From Parasphingorhabdus sp. (GTDB lineage: Bacteria > Pseudomonadota > Alphaproteobacteria > Sphingomonadales > Sphingomonadaceae), in the NCBI GenBank assembly GCA_030373505.1, contig JAUCYS010000001.1:310001-374000 (forward strand): a DNA stretch of 64,000 nucleotides, read 5' to 3'. Position 1 is the first letter of the stretch. Every line of letters starts with the position of its first letter. Shown here in pieces: positions 44,940 through 57,744 of this stretch. Under the pieces are notes generated by a model. The model was not told the DNA's origin, did no database searches, and saw only the letters and a list, made by a program, of their open reading frames with translations. Both the position numbers and the translations under genes were made by a program.

Positions 44940-45972
44940 TGCCGCTCCGGACCCCCCCAATGATGTGCCTGCGGCGGAGCCAGCCGGCGGAGAGTGGCGC
45001 ACCAGCCGCTTCTTGTGGATAGGGCTGGGCGTTGCGGCAATTCTCGCCGCTCTCGGTCTCTGGTATGCATCGCGGCCGGTGTCGGTGCCGCTGCAGGGAA
45101 CGGTAGAGGCGGAAGAGGTCAGCGTCGCGACCAAGGCCTTCGCACGTGTTGTCTCGCTGTCCGCCGAGGAAGGCGATATGGTCCGCGAAGGCGAGATTTT
45201 GGGGAAATTGTCCAGCCCGGCGCGCGAGATGCTGGTCAACCAGGGCGAAGCGGCGGTGGAGACTGCTTCGGCACTGGACGCCATTATCAACCAGGGCGCG
45301 CGTCCGGAAGATATTGCCTCGCTGCGCTCCATCTCCGAATCGACTCGCGCGGCTGCCAATCTGGCCGCCGTGACCGCGCGGCGCATGAACAATCTGTTTG
45401 CACAGGGAGTGATATCTGCCCAGCGCCGCGATGAAGCCGATGCCGCGCGCATCGCATCCGCCGCCAATGCCGAGGCCGCGCAAGCGCAATATCAGCGGGC
45501 GCTCGCTGGCCGCCGGCAGGAAAGCAAGGCGATTACTGCGGCGCAGGAACGGGCGGCCGAGAACCGCCTGCAGACCGCGCGTGCGGCGGCGAGGGAAGAG
45601 CAGCTGATCGCGCCGATCAGCGGCGAAATCTCGCGCCGCCTGGCCGCGCCTGGCGAGATCGTAGGGCCGGCCATCCCGGTCTTCCAGATCGTCGATATCG
45701 CTCATCCCTATGTCATCCTGCGAGTCAATGAAACGCAATATGCCGGCGTCAAAAAGGGCAAGATTCTGCGCGCTACGGTGCCGGCTCTCGGCAATAGGGC
45801 CTTGTCGTTCCGCCTGACTCATATCGCAGCGCAGGCCGGCTTTACCAGCGAACAGGCCACCCGACAAAGCAGCGGTTTCGATGCGCGCAGCTTTGAAATC
45901 CGGCTGGAACCGGTCGACCGGGCCAGCGGCCTGCGACCGGGAATGAGCGTGCTGTTCGAATGGCCCCAATGA
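44929..45972 (+). CDS. HlyD family periplasmic adaptor (membrane fusion protein)
   Basis: A 347-residue adaptor. A short cytoplasmic tail precedes one membrane helix (FLWIGLGVAAILAALGLWYA); the barrel-sandwich half begins TVEAEEVSVATKAFARVVSLSAEEGDMV split as VxxGDxV..G and a helical hairpin of about 150 residues follows, then LIAPISGEISRRLAAPGEIV and a beta-barrel. It links inner-membrane permeases to TolC. Start overlaps tolC by 11 nt, stop overlaps the first permease by 4 nt. Confidence 0.9.
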   Translation: MTNDAAPDPPNDVPAAEPAGGEWRTSRFLWIGLGVAAILAALGLWYASRPVSVPLQGTVEAEEVSVATKAFARVVSLSAEEGDMVREGEILGKLSSPAREMLVNQGEAAVETASALDAIINQGARPEDIASLRSISESTRAAANLAAVTARRMNNLFAQGVISAQRRDEADAARIASAANAEAAQAQYQRALAGRRQESKAITAAQERAAENRLQTARAAAREEQLIAPISGEISRRLAAPGEIVGPAIPVFQIVDIAHPYVILRVNETQYAGVKKGKILRATVPALGNRALSFRLTHIAAQAGFTSEQATRQSSGFDARSFEIRLEPVDRASGLRPGMSVLFEWPQ

Positions 45973-47090
45973 GCCGGGCAGCAGCTGCTAGCAGACGGGA
46001 GGTTCAAGCGATCATCCGCTCCCGACCGCTGCTGACGGCGCTGTTTCTGGTTCCCGGTTTTGCGATTCTGCTGATAGCGGCGATGCTGTCGCGCGGCGCT
46101 CTGGAGGCGCTACCCGTCGCTTTGGTCGACGCGGCGGAAACCCAGGCGAGCCGCACCCTGGTCAGCGCGATCTCCGCGCAAAGCGGTCTCTCTGTTACCG
46201 CTGCGTTGGCCAGCGAGGCCCAGGCTGACGCGCAACTGCGCCAGGGCCAGATATGGGCCTATATTGTGATTCCGTCCGACTATGGAAAAATTTCTTCAGG
46301 CCGGCTGGCACCGGTTCGCATTGCCTATAACGCCACCTATCTTTCGGTCGGCTCGGTGCTTGAACGGGATATAAGCCGTGCGGTTACGGGAGTGGTCACC
46401 CAGCAGGCAATGGCCGCAGCCGAACGCCGCGGGCTGCAGGTCAGCGACGCCCGCCTGCCGCAGGTCCAGGTCCATGTTCTGTTCAACCCCGAAGCGAGCT
46501 TCGAATGGTATCTGCAGGCGCTTGTCCAGCCGGCGATGCTCCATCTGCTCGCTGCGTGTCTCGGCGTCTATGCGGTCGCCCGCGAATTTGAGGATGGGAA
46601 GCTCGAGCGGTGGCGGCGGGAGACGGGTGGCGGGATGATGGCGCTTCTGGGCAAGTTCGCGCCCTATCTGGCGATATTGTCGCTATGGGCGGCGGCGTGG
46701 ATGATCTGGCTGGTCGGCTTTCGCGGCTGGCGCATGGGTGGTTCGCTGGCCTTCACCTATGGCGCGCAAGTCATGATGCTGGCAGCAAGCCTCGCCCTTT
46801 CTGCGGCGATTACCCTGGTCTCGCGGCGCAGCGGACTGGGCTTTTCAGCCAGCGCTTTCTATGCCGGATCGGCGCTTGCCTATTCGGGCGGTTCGCTGCC
46901 GATCAAGGGCGCGCCTTCGGTGGTGGTCTGGTGGAGCGAAGCGCTTCCCTTCACCCATTATCTGCGGCTGCAGATGGACCAGTTTCTGGGGAGTCCGGTT
47001 GCGGTTGATCTGTGGCCTGCTGCCCTGCTGCTGATATATGTGCTGGTCGGCATCGCCTTTTCTCTGTGGGGGGCGGAGCGACGGGCATGA
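45969..47090 (+). CDS. ABC-2 type permease, first of two
   Basis: A 373-residue permease of the YhhJ/YbhS kind. Helix 1 is LLTALFLVPGFAILLIAAML; a periplasmic domain follows (LVSAISAQSGLSVTAALASE, YVIPSDYGKISSG-like strand), then about five helices from MLHLLAACLGVYAVAREFEDG with KLERWRRETGG and LGKFAPYLAILSLWAAAWMI. The AREFEDGxxE motif is typical of these permeases. ATG at 45969 is coupled to the adaptor stop by ATGA. No ATPase domain is fused. Confidence 0.86.
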   Translation: MSRAAAASRREVQAIIRSRPLLTALFLVPGFAILLIAAMLSRGALEALPVALVDAAETQASRTLVSAISAQSGLSVTAALASEAQADAQLRQGQIWAYIVIPSDYGKISSGRLAPVRIAYNATYLSVGSVLERDISRAVTGVVTQQAMAAAERRGLQVSDARLPQVQVHVLFNPEASFEWYLQALVQPAMLHLLAACLGVYAVAREFEDGKLERWRRETGGGMMALLGKFAPYLAILSLWAAAWMIWLVGFRGWRMGGSLAFTYGAQVMMLAASLALSAAITLVSRRSGLGFSASAFYAGSALAYSGGSLPIKGAPSVVVWWSEALPFTHYLRLQMDQFLGSPVAVDLWPAALLLIYVLVGIAFSLWGAERRA

Positions 47091-48199
47091 CTGTTCAGGC
47101 CGCTTTCGTTGCCACTCTGCGCGAGGTTTTTCGCCAACCAGAGGTGACGGCACTGATCGTACTCGCGGTTTTGCTCTATGGTTTTTATTATCCTGCCCCT
47201 TACGCCCACCAGCAGGCACAGGATGTGCCAATCGCTATCGTTGATGAAGAGGGCACCGCAATTACCCGGGCGCTGACAAGGCGCATTGACAACAGCGATC
47301 AGGCTGCGGTGGTCGCACAGCCCGCCGACCTGTCCGCGGCGCAGGATCTGCTTGCCAGCCGTCAGGTGGAAGCGGTTTTGCTGCTTCCCAGGGGCATGAC
47401 CAAGGCTGCCCTGCGCGGGGAGGGGCCACAGATTGCCCTGTGGATCGACGGCGCCTATCTGGTACGCGCAAAAAGCACCGGCACCGCGGTGGAACAGGCG
47501 CTGCGCCAGACGCTGGCGATGGAGGCAGCCCCCTATATCGGCAATCTGACGCTGCCGGAGCCGATTGTCTCGATCGCTCGATTCAATCCGCAGGCCGGCT
47601 ATGCGAGCTATATCTTCCCCGCTGTCACGCCGGTGATCCTGCAGCAGACAATGTTGTTCGGCGTCACCGTGCTGCTGGCCTTGCGGCGTCGGAAGCGAGC
47701 AGCTGCGCATGCTCCGGCTTTTGCCGATCATCGGGAACTGATCGGAAGCTGGCTGGCCTTCACTCTGCTGTCGACCATCGCGTCAGCGCTCTATTTTGGC
47801 TGGTTCTTTGCCCTGCAGGATGTGCCGGGCCGGGCTTCGCCGCCAATGCTGGCCCTTGTCGCGCTGCTTATGGGAGCCGCCATAGCCGCATTTGCCTGCG
47901 CGGTGGGGGCATGGTTCCGCCGGGCGGAGACCGGGCTGCTGCTTTTGATCCCCAGTTCGCTGCCGGTCTTCTTTCTGACCGGAGCGACCTGGCCCCGGGA
48001 AGCCATGCCTGCATGGGTAGCGGCTATCGGTGCGATCTTCCCCGCCACCCACGGTAGCCGCGCGCTGCTTCTGGCAGACCAGATGGGCGCGCCCTTTTCG
48101 GCGATCGCCCGCCCCTTGGCTTTGCTTGTGCTGCTGACAATCGCTTATCTCGCGCTTTCGCTCCTGACATCGTGGCGAGAACCACGGGGCAGCGACTGA
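47087..48199 (+). CDS. ABC-2 type permease, second of two
   Basis: A 370-residue permease resembling the preceding one in topology: first helix ALIVLAVLLYGFYYPAPYAH, periplasmic domain starting DVPIAIVDEEGTAITRAL, and five C-terminal helices (LIGSWLAFTLLSTIASALYF, LLLLIPSSLPVFFLTGATWP, LALLVLLTIAYLALSLL). The typical DVPIAIVDxDxxxxS/TRxL opening strand is shared with YbhR/YbhS. It starts with ATGA overlap and ends the operon; no ATP-binding gene follows. Confidence 0.86.
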   Translation: MTVQAAFVATLREVFRQPEVTALIVLAVLLYGFYYPAPYAHQQAQDVPIAIVDEEGTAITRALTRRIDNSDQAAVVAQPADLSAAQDLLASRQVEAVLLLPRGMTKAALRGEGPQIALWIDGAYLVRAKSTGTAVEQALRQTLAMEAAPYIGNLTLPEPIVSIARFNPQAGYASYIFPAVTPVILQQTMLFGVTVLLALRRRKRAAAHAPAFADHRELIGSWLAFTLLSTIASALYFGWFFALQDVPGRASPPMLALVALLMGAAIAAFACAVGAWFRRAETGLLLLIPSSLPVFFLTGATWPREAMPAWVAAIGAIFPATHGSRALLLADQMGAPFSAIARPLALLVLLTIAYLALSLLTSWREPRGSD

Positions 48200-48226
48200 T
48201 GCGGCCCAGGTGCGCTAGCATTTTAG

Positions 48227-50290
<2,064 letters not shown>

Positions 50291-50486
50291 GCAAAGATCA
50301 GGAAGAGCCTCGCCGGGTGGATCTGCATATATTTCTTGCAGCGTTGAGCCTTGGGCAAAAGCCAACAGCATTTCCAAGTTGGATATCGCACGATTAAGGT
50401 GGCGAATTTTTTGACATAATTTTCCCGAATATATCGCCTTGCATAATGGGAGCATTTTTTGCGGCTCGTGTGCACAGGGGAAAATC
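50291..50486 (+). promoter_or_regulatory. Upstream region of the autotransporter
   Basis: About 195 nt of unusually AT-rich sequence. A TTGACA at 50411-50416 and a CATAAT at 50442-50447 are present, but 25 nt apart, so they do not make one promoter. A second promoter pattern may use either. A CAGGGG ribosome site precedes the start codon. Confidence 0.35.
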
Positions 50487-51416
50487 ATGTCATTTGCAGC
50501 AGCGGAATCGAGACCAGACGGTAAATCTTCTGCGCACCGAAAGAGATACAGCAAGACTGCGCTCGGCAATGGGACCTCCTGGATCGCGATGCTAGCGGTG
50601 GGCCTCGCGCTGGCCGATCCCGCGCATGCCGCCTGCTCCGACAATATCCCGGCGAACGGCGACACCGTCCTCTGTGGCGCCGACGATCCCAATCCTGATG
50701 AAAACGGCGTCGGAGGCGGTGCCGGCAATACGGATGTTACCGTGGACATCCGGTCCGGGGCGATCCTCGGTAACGGCAATCTCGCCGGGCGCGAGACGAT
50801 CTATCTTGGTACGGGCGCGATCATCACCAGCGAAGCGGGCAGCACGGTGCGCGGCGGCATCCGGATCGACGGTGACAATGGCAATCTCAATCTGTCTGGC
50901 GACGTCACGTCGCAGGCCGACAACCTTGTCGCATCGATTTATACCAACAGCGTCGGCAACCGGCTCACTCTGGGCGCCGCCGCGACGGTTACTGCAGACG
51001 GCGCCGGCGTCGACGGCATCCGCATGGGCGGTTATGATTTTGAGGCGGACATCGCCGGCACAGTGACCGTTTCCGGGCCGAACGCGGCCGCCGTCCGGTT
51101 GGTACGCGATCAGGCGTCCCGCAGGGCGTCGGCGATCGTCCGTTCGGGCGGAAGCCTGATCAGCACGGATGCGTCCAGCTTTGCCTTTGTCGGGGCGGGC
51201 AACGGGCCCGGCCTGCTCGTCGAAGCCGGTGCCACCGTGGAATCCCCTGGAACCGCTGTCTATTTCGAACAGGGCGGCAATCTGACGGTCCGGGGCAGGG
51301 TTGCCGGCGGGAGCGGGATTGCCGCTCTGTTCGACCGGCGCGAGCTTTGCCAACGTTACGCTGGGAACCGGCTGGGACGTCGTGGGCCAGGTGGTTGCCG
51401 GCAGCCACGACTCTGA
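50487..51416 (+). pseudogene. 5' part of a large autotransporter, interrupted by a frame break
   Basis: The frame starts at ATG 50487 with a signal sequence of the extended kind (basic region RKRYSK, then WIAMLAVGLALADPAHA). The passenger begins CSDNIPANGDTVLCGADD and continues as beta-helix-like repeats (SGAILGNG, GAIITSEAGSTVRGG, GAAATVTADGAG). Sensible sequence ends with [10 protein letters not shown] at about 51335; the remaining residues in this frame are Arg-rich and unlike the rest. The same passenger resumes in the next frame from about 51334 ([12 protein letters not shown]). Restoring two bases (ttcgac[ac]cggc) near 51333 would join the parts. Confidence 0.8.
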
Positions 51417-54400
51417 CGTTTTGGGCTATACTGCAGACCCGGGCGCGCAGGATCGGTTCGATCTCGGCCTGTTCGGCACCCAGTTCGTCGGCTTCGAGCG
51501 TTTTTTTACCAGCGGCAGCGGTACCCTTACGCTTAGCGGCACGGCGGTTGTCGACCGCGAAATCGCTGTGTTTACCGACCACGTCATCCTCGACGGTGCG
51601 GACCTGTCGGGCGCGCCATTGACATTCGAAGTCGGGTCCTACCAGGGTCTGGGCGGAAACGGGCGGCTGGGAAATACTGTTTTTTCCGGTGGGATCAGCC
51701 CCGGCGTGGCGAGCGGTGATTTCGGCCTGATCCATTTCGGCGATCTGACGCTTAATCCGGGCTCGCGCTTCGATGTCGATATCGGCTCGGCGACAGAGCG
51801 GGACCAGCTTGCCGTTGCTGGCGCGCTCGATATCGGCGAGCTCTATATAAGGCTGAAACCGGTAGGCGGCTTCGGCGACAGCGAAAATCCGTTCAGCACC
51901 GTGATCATCGACAATGACGGCACCGACGCGATTACCGGGACGGTCGGCTATATCGAAGAGGATCTCGCTTTCCTCAACGTGATGGCGGACCTGACGGGTG
52001 GCGACGGCAACGATCTTGCGCTGAACTTCGTCCCTATTCCGGTGGGCGATCCGAATGTGATGAACGGATGTTCGCCGGCGGCTGCCAATAATGTGGTGGT
52101 GGTGTGTCGCGGTGCGGTCGTTGCCGAAACCGGCGACAACGGTTACGGAAATACGGATTTTCGCGGCGTCAACCTGACCGTCGAATCCGGCGCGACCGTA
52201 TCGCCGGTCAATGACGGCGAGGGCATCTCGCTCGGCGATTATGCCGACGTGACGATAGAACAGGGCGGGCTCGTCAATCAGGGTATATCCATTTACGGTT
52301 CCGCCGTGCAAATTGACGTCGCTGGCCGCATCTTTTCGGATCAGGTTGAAGATCTCTTCGTGGAGCCCGCCGGCATTTCCATTCGGGACGACAGCCGAAC
52401 CGTTGTGGGCGATGACCCGATTAAGCTTATCATTCGCCCGACCGGGGAGATCGAGACGACCGCCGAATCGGCCCATGCCATCGATCTGTTCCAGCGCCCT
52501 CTGAGGGAAGGGGGTAGCTCGCTCGAACCCAAAAATGCCTTCATCACCGCCGATGGCACGCTTCAGACCAGTGGCGGCGGTGCTTCCGGCATTTTTGCGC
52601 GGATGGGTGTCAGCAGCCTCACGACGCTGAACATCGACATCGGCGGGTCCATCGAAACGTCGGGCGATCTCAGCCATGGCGTCCATGTCGAGAAAAACCG
52701 GGTGTTCTCGACCGACATTCCCCCGGTCGATCATCCTCCGCTCGACGTGCTGAACCTCAATATCGCTGGCAGCATAGCCACCAGCGGTTTGACCTCGGAT
52801 GGTATCGTCCTCGACCTCAGCCGCAACGACATCACGGCCTCGGTCACGGTGGCCGAGGGCGGCGAAATTTCGGCGACCGGGACGGACAGCAACGGTATCA
52901 CCCTGGTACCGCGGCCCGAACGATATCGTGTATATGACGACGAAGCGTCCTTCCCGACAGACTCGCTTCCCATCGACGTCTTTGTCACGCTGGAGCAAGG
53001 ATCGCGCCTCTATTCGGCCCAGGGCCAGGCCATTTCCGATTTCGAGGGCGAGATCGAGGGGCAGGGGCACAATCTGACGCTGTTCGTCGGCGGCACGATC
53101 GATGTCGGCAATCCGGCGGGTGTGTCCGTGCAGATGGGCAACGCCGCCGACACGCTGATCCTCGCACCGACCTATTCAATCGCTGGTATCGTCGATGGCG
53201 GCACGGGCGAGGACATGTTCGTGCTGGGCGGCGAGGGCGAAGGCACCTTCGATATCGGGCTGGTCGACATGAACGGCATGGCCGGGGCCAGCGACCGCTT
53301 CGTCAATTTCGAGAATTTTGCCAAGCGCGGCAGCGGTACGTGGACGCTGACGGGCGTCACCATCGACGAATTTGCCAACGGTATTTCGGTGGAGGAAGGG
53401 CGGCTCAACCTGGCCTCCGACCTTCAGGGTATCAACTTCTATCTTTCCGGCGGTTCGCTGGGGGGTAGTGGCCGGGCCGGCGATGTCGTCTCGACGGGCG
53501 GCATCGTCGCGCCGGGCAACAGCATCGGCACGCTGACTACCGGCAGCCTGACTCTGGACGCGGCCTCGGTCTTCGAGGTGGAGGTCGATGCTAGCGGGGC
53601 GTCCGATCTGCTCGTTGTCAACGGGTCGGTAGCACTGGGCGGCGCAAGCTTGTCGGTGCTTGAAACCGGTGATTTTACGGGTGACGACCCATTTAACTAT
53701 CTGATCATCGACAATGACGCGGATGATGCGATCAATGGCACTTTCGGGACGGTGACGAACCAGTTCGCCTTCCTTACGCCAACACTCAATTACACCGGCG
53801 GCGACGGCAATGACGTTACGCTGACGCTGACGCCGAATAATGCAGCGCCCACGCCTCCCGGCACCGGCACCGGCGTCTGCGGCGATACGGTGAATGGGAC
53901 AGTGGTCTGCAACAATGACGGCGATCCGGCAAGCGACCTCAATCCCTATCCCCAGGGAATCAGTTACAGCCCGAGCGACGGGATCGAGATCATTCTCGAC
54001 GGTCGCGCCAATGGCCCGCTGACCATCGTCGTCGCCGACGACGACGGCTTTCAACGTCCCGGCGTTCGGAACCGGGTGCAGAATACCGCGGCCACTTTCG
54101 GACCGATCGTCCGCACATTGGGCGATGTGTCGATCACGACCACCGGAGATGGCGATGCCGGCCTTTTTGCGAGTACCACCGGCGCCGGAACAATTCGGAT
54201 CGACAGCGGAGCGACGATCAGCACCGGAGGTCGGGATGCGGATGGGATCTATGCTCTGAGCGAACGGGCGGCGGATATCGCGATCCATGCCTCGGGATCG
54301 ATTTCCGTCAGCGGACCGAGTGCGGCCGGCATCTATGCCGAAGTCGAGGAGGCCGGCTCGATCGAAATCGTCGCGGACGGCGATATCGCGACATCCGGAT

Positions 54401-57400
54401 CAGGTTCGGGTATTGGTGCGTATGTTTACGGAGAGGGTGCCAACGGCGATATCAATGTCGATTTCTCGGGGTCGATAACCACGACGGATTCCAGAAGTAC
54501 TGCGATCGAGATCAGGAACGAGAGCCTGGGATCGATCTCGTTTGTATCAACAGGCAACATCGACAGGGCGGGGACGTCGTCTGGTGCCATTAATATCGAC
54601 CAGACAAACTTGGACGCCACCGGTCCGGTAACCGTTTCAATGACAGCAGGAACTTTGCGGAGCGGCGGTTCCGGTGTTGTGCTGTTGAATCTTGGTCGGG
54701 GCAAGACAACCGTAGAGTCGGACATCGATATATTTTCCCGGGGCACGGCGATCGCGATCGGTAGCCGGAGAACTTTCGGTGCGGAGGTGGCGGACGTCGA
54801 TCTGAACGTCGGTGACAATCTGCTGACCGGCGGCGTTTCGGCAGCGGGACGCAACGTCACGATTGTTTCTGAGGCGAGATTTCAGGACGCGATCCTTGGA
54901 ATCGTCGGATCCAGCGATGGGGAGGGTGACGTCGATATTACCGCCCTTTCGGGATCGATTGCGCTTGCCGAAGATAGGAGGCGACAGGGCATTGGGGGGT
55001 TCAACGCACAGAACGGCGATGTTACGATCCGAAGCGGGATCGATATTTCCGCGGTCGGCGACTATACCGGTGGCATCAACGGCCACGTCGATGGTGGACT
55101 TGCCACGATCAATCAGCAAGCAGGTACGATCACCACGCTTGGGGACGCAGCGCCCGGCATCTATGTCGCGGGTGGCGATTCCAAGACGCGCGAACGCACC
55201 GCGCCGCTGGGGCTGTTTGCCGATATCACCGTGGCAGGCGCGATCGAGACTCGGGGTGGCAGCCTCGTCACCGCGATTTCGGATGAAGCCGATCAGGAAG
55301 TCTTCGCCTATGGCATCGGCCTGACGGCGCTCGACCTGCAGGACGAACCCGGTGACAATTTTGGTCAGAATGCATCGGCGATCGTCACCATCACCGAGAC
55401 TGGTCGCGTCTATTCCGAACAGGTCGCGGCCATCTCGGAGCAGCTGTTCCCGGATTTTCCAGAGGAGGGACTGGTCTTCACTTCGGTGCCGATCGATACG
55501 ACGCTGACTGTTGCCGGCGAAGTCGAAAGCGGAAGCGGAGTCGATTTCACGATCGATTTGAAGGACGGCGACGACACGGTAAATATCTTGGCGACGGGCA
55601 CCGTGATCGGCGGAATCGACGGCGGTGACGGGATCGACGCCTTCTCGCAGGCCGGCGGGCGGCGCGACCTATCGATGGTCCGCAGATTCGAGACTGTGCT
55701 GCTGACTGATGGTGCATTCGGTTTTGGCAGCGGCACGACCGAAGGCAATCTGACACTGCAAGGCGTGACCTTGGCTCCTGGCAGCAGCGGGACGGAAGAA
55801 AATAACGCGCCAGCCACCGCGGCTCCGAGCCCCGGCCATGCGGCGGCTCAAAGCACGACCCCGCCACCACCGCCGGAGGCTGCCCATCCCTTGCCGATGC
55901 CGCTCAAATTGACTGGCGCAGCGCTGGCCCGGGCGAAGACGGCTGGCGGCATGATCTCCGGCGGTGAAAATATGCCCTTTACCGCTATGATCCCTGGCGG
56001 CGAGAACGAGCCGCAGACCGCGATGATCAGCGGCGGTCAGAGCCGGCCACAGGCAGACATGATTCTGGGCGGAGAGAATATCGCCTTTGCCGATGGCACA
56101 TTGCTCCCCGACGCCATCAATGTTCCTTATAGTGACCCGATCTCTGAAGGTGAGAACGGCCCCTTCGCCTCTGGCCAGAATATCGGCACGCTGACGATCA
56201 ACGGCGACCTCACCTTTGACGCCAGCAGTTTCTTCGAGGTCGAGGTCGATGAACAGGGCAATGGCGACCGTGTGGTCGTTCTCGGTTCGGTCAGCCTCGG
56301 CAATGCCAGCCTGCGCGTACTCGACATGCTCGGCGGCAGCTTTGCCGGCGAGGATCCGTTCAACTATCTGATTATCGACAATGATGCGATGGATGCAGTG
56401 AACGGTGTCTTTGGTGCGATCACCAACCAACTGGCGTTCCTGACGCCGACGGTGAGCTATGCAGCAGGAGACGGCAATGATGTGCAGCTGACGCTGATCC
56501 CCAACAATGGGCCGACGCCGACGCCAACTCCCACACCAACACCAACTCCTACTCCAACACCCACTCCAACGCCCACTCCAACGCCTACTCCGACGCCTAC
56601 TCCAACTCCAACCCCTACGCCCACTCCCACACCGACGCCTACACCCGCACCCACGCCGGGCCCCTTGTTCCCGACGGCAGCGCAGACCTTCAACCAGACC
56701 GGGGCGGCAGTGGCGCTGGACGGCTTTGACCGGACCGCAGGGTCGGATGCCGATACGGTCTATATGAATGTGCTCTTCTCGACCGTGCCGGGGGCGCAGC
56801 GAGCGTTCGACACCTCCTCGGGCGAGATCTACGCGAGCCTGCTCGCCAATAGCCTGGATGATGGCATGGCCCGCACCGACCGGCTGATGGCACGCAGCCA
56901 TGAGGCCTTTGCTGATGGCTGGGGCATGTGGGGCGGGATCAGTGGCCGCACCGGCTCTATCGATGGCGATGGCAATGCTGCCTCTGCCAATCATGACGGC
57001 CATGGCTTTGATCTGGGTCTCGACTATCGCGGTCCCGGCAATGGCTGGGCGCTGGGCGCCAGCTTCGGCTATCTGCAAAGCGATCTGGAAGTGCTTGCCC
57101 GCAACAGCAGCGCCGATGGCGACGGCTGGCACGTCGGCGCCTATGGCCGATACGGCACGGGCGGCAAGGGTCTCACCGCTACCGCTGCGGTCAGCTATAC
57201 CAACAGCGAGGCCGACATCACCCGGCAAATCGTCGTCAACCGCCTGTCGCGCCTTGCCAGGGGCACGGTCGATATCGACGACTTCGCCATCGAGGGCGAG
57301 CTTCGCTATGGCGTGGAAATGGCAGAGGGCTGGTCGCTGGGACCGGTGGTGTCGGTCCACCATGCGAGCAGCGATCTTGGCCGCTTTGCGGAAACCGGTG

Positions 57401-57744
57401 CGCAGAGCCTGAACCTGTCCAGCAGCGGGGCAACCGACAAGCGGACGCGGCTTGGTGCCGGTGTCTTTGCCAATTGGCAGGGCGGCCGGGGCGGGCTTGA
57501 TGCCAGCGCGCAATATATTGGCGGCAAGGGCAATATGGCCGAGGTCGGCACTGCCTTTGCCGGCGCGCCCGGCATCACCACCCCGGTCCGCTCGCCGCTC
57601 ACCAATGCCACCGGCGGTCTGTTCACCGTTTCCGGTGAATATAGTCTCGGCGGCAACTGGACCATCGGCGGCTCGATCCGCAGCCTCATCACCAAGGACG
57701 AACAAAGCGCTTCGGGAAGCGTGACCATCGGCTGGAAGTTCTAA
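51301..57744 (+). CDS. Autotransporter main part: multi-module passenger, TP linker and beta-barrel
   Basis: An open frame of 2147 codons with no signal peptide of its own, being the continuation of the frame at 50487. It has beta-helix-like repeats of G, D and N-rich strands (such as [19 protein letters not shown]), three copies of a ~90-residue cap, 12-residue MI-x-GGEN repeats, a long Thr-Pro linker (56512-56661) and a C-terminal autotransporter beta-domain. The barrel is seen from [22 protein letters not shown] to [10 protein letters not shown], ending in an aromatic residue as usual for BamA substrates. It is a surface or secreted adhesin-like protein. The joined gene would encode about 2,400 residues. 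Whether the split is real or an assembly error cannot be told here. Confidence 0.85.
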   Translation: MPAGAGLPLCSTGASFANVTLGTGWDVVGQVVAGSHDSDVLGYTADPGAQDRFDLGLFGTQFVGFERFFTSGSGTLTLSGTAVVDREIAVFTDHVILDGADLSGAPLTFEVGSYQGLGGNGRLGNTVFSGGISPGVASGDFGLIHFGDLTLNPGSRFDVDIGSATERDQLAVAGALDIGELYIRLKPVGGFGDSENPFSTVIIDNDGTDAITGTVGYIEEDLAFLNVMADLTGGDGNDLALNFVPIPVGDPNVMNGCSPAAANNVVVVCRGAVVAETGDNGYGNTDFRGVNLTVESGATVSPVNDGEGISLGDYADVTIEQGGLVNQGISIYGSAVQIDVAGRIFSDQVEDLFVEPAGISIRDDSRTVVGDDPIKLIIRPTGEIETTAESAHAIDLFQRPLREGGSSLEPKNAFITADGTLQTSGGGASGIFARMGVSSLTTLNIDIGGSIETSGDLSHGVHVEKNRVFSTDIPPVDHPPLDVLNLNIAGSIATSGLTSDGIVLDLSRNDITASVTVAEGGEISATGTDSNGITLVPRPERYRVYDDEASFPTDSLPIDVFVTLEQGSRLYSAQGQAISDFEGEIEGQGHNLTLFVGGTIDVGNPAGVSVQMGNAADTLILAPTYSIAGIVDGGTGEDMFVLGGEGEGTFDIGLVDMNGMAGASDRFVNFENFAKRGSGTWTLTGVTIDEFANGISVEEGRLNLASDLQGINFYLSGGSLGGSGRAGDVVSTGGIVAPGNSIGTLTTGSLTLDAASVFEVEVDASGASDLLVVNGSVALGGASLSVLETGDFTGDDPFNYLIIDNDADDAINGTFGTVTNQFAFLTPTLNYTGGDGNDVTLTLTPNNAAPTPPGTGTGVCGDTVNGTVVCNNDGDPASDLNPYPQGISYSPSDGIEIILDGRANGPLTIVVADDDGFQRPGVRNRVQNTAATFGPIVRTLGDVSITTTGDGDAGLFASTTGAGTIRIDSGATISTGGRDADGIYALSERAADIAIHASGSISVSGPSAAGIYAEVEEAGSIEIVADGDIATSGSGSGIGAYVYGEGANGDINVDFSGSITTTDSRSTAIEIRNESLGSISFVSTGNIDRAGTSSGAINIDQTNLDATGPVTVSMTAGTLRSGGSGVVLLNLGRGKTTVESDIDIFSRGTAIAIGSRRTFGAEVADVDLNVGDNLLTGGVSAAGRNVTIVSEARFQDAILGIVGSSDGEGDVDITALSGSIALAEDRRRQGIGGFNAQNGDVTIRSGIDISAVGDYTGGINGHVDGGLATINQQAGTITTLGDAAPGIYVAGGDSKTRERTAPLGLFADITVAGAIETRGGSLVTAISDEADQEVFAYGIGLTALDLQDEPGDNFGQNASAIVTITETGRVYSEQVAAISEQLFPDFPEEGLVFTSVPIDTTLTVAGEVESGSGVDFTIDLKDGDDTVNILATGTVIGGIDGGDGIDAFSQAGGRRDLSMVRRFETVLLTDGAFGFGSGTTEGNLTLQGVTLAPGSSGTEENNAPATAAPSPGHAAAQSTTPPPPPEAAHPLPMPLKLTGAALARAKTAGGMISGGENMPFTAMIPGGENEPQTAMISGGQSRPQADMILGGENIAFADGTLLPDAINVPYSDPISEGENGPFASGQNIGTLTINGDLTFDASSFFEVEVDEQGNGDRVVVLGSVSLGNASLRVLDMLGGSFAGEDPFNYLIIDNDAMDAVNGVFGAITNQLAFLTPTVSYAAGDGNDVQLTLIPNNGPTPTPTPTPTPTPTPTPTPTPTPTPTPTPTPTPTPTPTPTPTPTPAPTPGPLFPTAAQTFNQTGAAVALDGFDRTAGSDADTVYMNVLFSTVPGAQRAFDTSSGEIYASLLANSLDDGMARTDRLMARSHEAFADGWGMWGGISGRTGSIDGDGNAASANHDGHGFDLGLDYRGPGNGWALGASFGYLQSDLEVLARNSSADGDGWHVGAYGRYGTGGKGLTATAAVSYTNSEADITRQIVVNRLSRLARGTVDIDDFAIEGELRYGVEMAEGWSLGPVVSVHHASSDLGRFAETGAQSLNLSSSGATDKRTRLGAGVFANWQGGRGGLDASAQYIGGKGNMAEVGTAFAGAPGITTPVRSPLTNATGGLFTVSGEYSLGGNWTIGGSIRSLITKDEQSASGSVTIGWKF
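51769..52041 (+). repeat. Passenger cap, copy 1
   Basis: About 91 residues from [16 protein letters not shown] through [16 protein letters not shown] to [14 protein letters not shown]. It has the same layout as copies 2 and 3 but is the most diverged. Confidence 0.7.
53572..53841 (+). repeat. Passenger cap, copy 2
   Basis: About 90 residues from [16 protein letters not shown] through [20 protein letters not shown] to [15 protein letters not shown]. It is followed by a short [10 protein letters not shown] stretch and a new [11 protein letters not shown] start. Confidence 0.8.
55951..56172 (+). repeat. 12-residue MI-x-GGEN tandem repeats
   Basis: Four consecutive 12-residue units ([48 protein letters not shown]), then a 14-residue irregular spacer and one more related unit [12 protein letters not shown]. 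They lie between the third passenger part and the third cap. Confidence 0.85.
56233..56508 (+). repeat. Passenger cap, copy 3
   Basis: About 92 residues from [16 protein letters not shown] through [20 protein letters not shown] to [14 protein letters not shown]. It is close to copy 2 and is followed directly by the Thr-Pro linker and the barrel. Confidence 0.85.
56512..56661 (+). repeat. (Thr-Pro)n linker tract of the autotransporter
   Basis: Twenty-two Thr-Pro dipeptides in a row, then AP-TP-GP. The DNA is a run of degenerate acNccN hexamers, so the protein repeat is kept while codons vary. Confidence 0.9.

Noticed and set aside
51160..53070. Antisense frame of 636 codons under the autotransporter
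   Set aside because: The + strand carries clear repeats and autotransporter motifs; the antisense product is compositionally odd and has no domain.
56512..56661. Tandem hexamer tract as a CRISPR array or satellite
   Set aside because: Units are 6 nt, degenerate at third positions and in frame, so this is a coding Thr-Pro linker.
56457..56693. Gly-Val repeat frame on the minus strand
   Set aside because: It is just the antisense reading of the (Thr-Pro)n tract.
55669..57705. Antisense frame of 678 codons under the autotransporter linker and barrel, with CGCRR runs
   Set aside because: Its cysteine/glycine/arginine runs are the reverse reading of the Thr-Pro codons; the + strand barrel is genuine.
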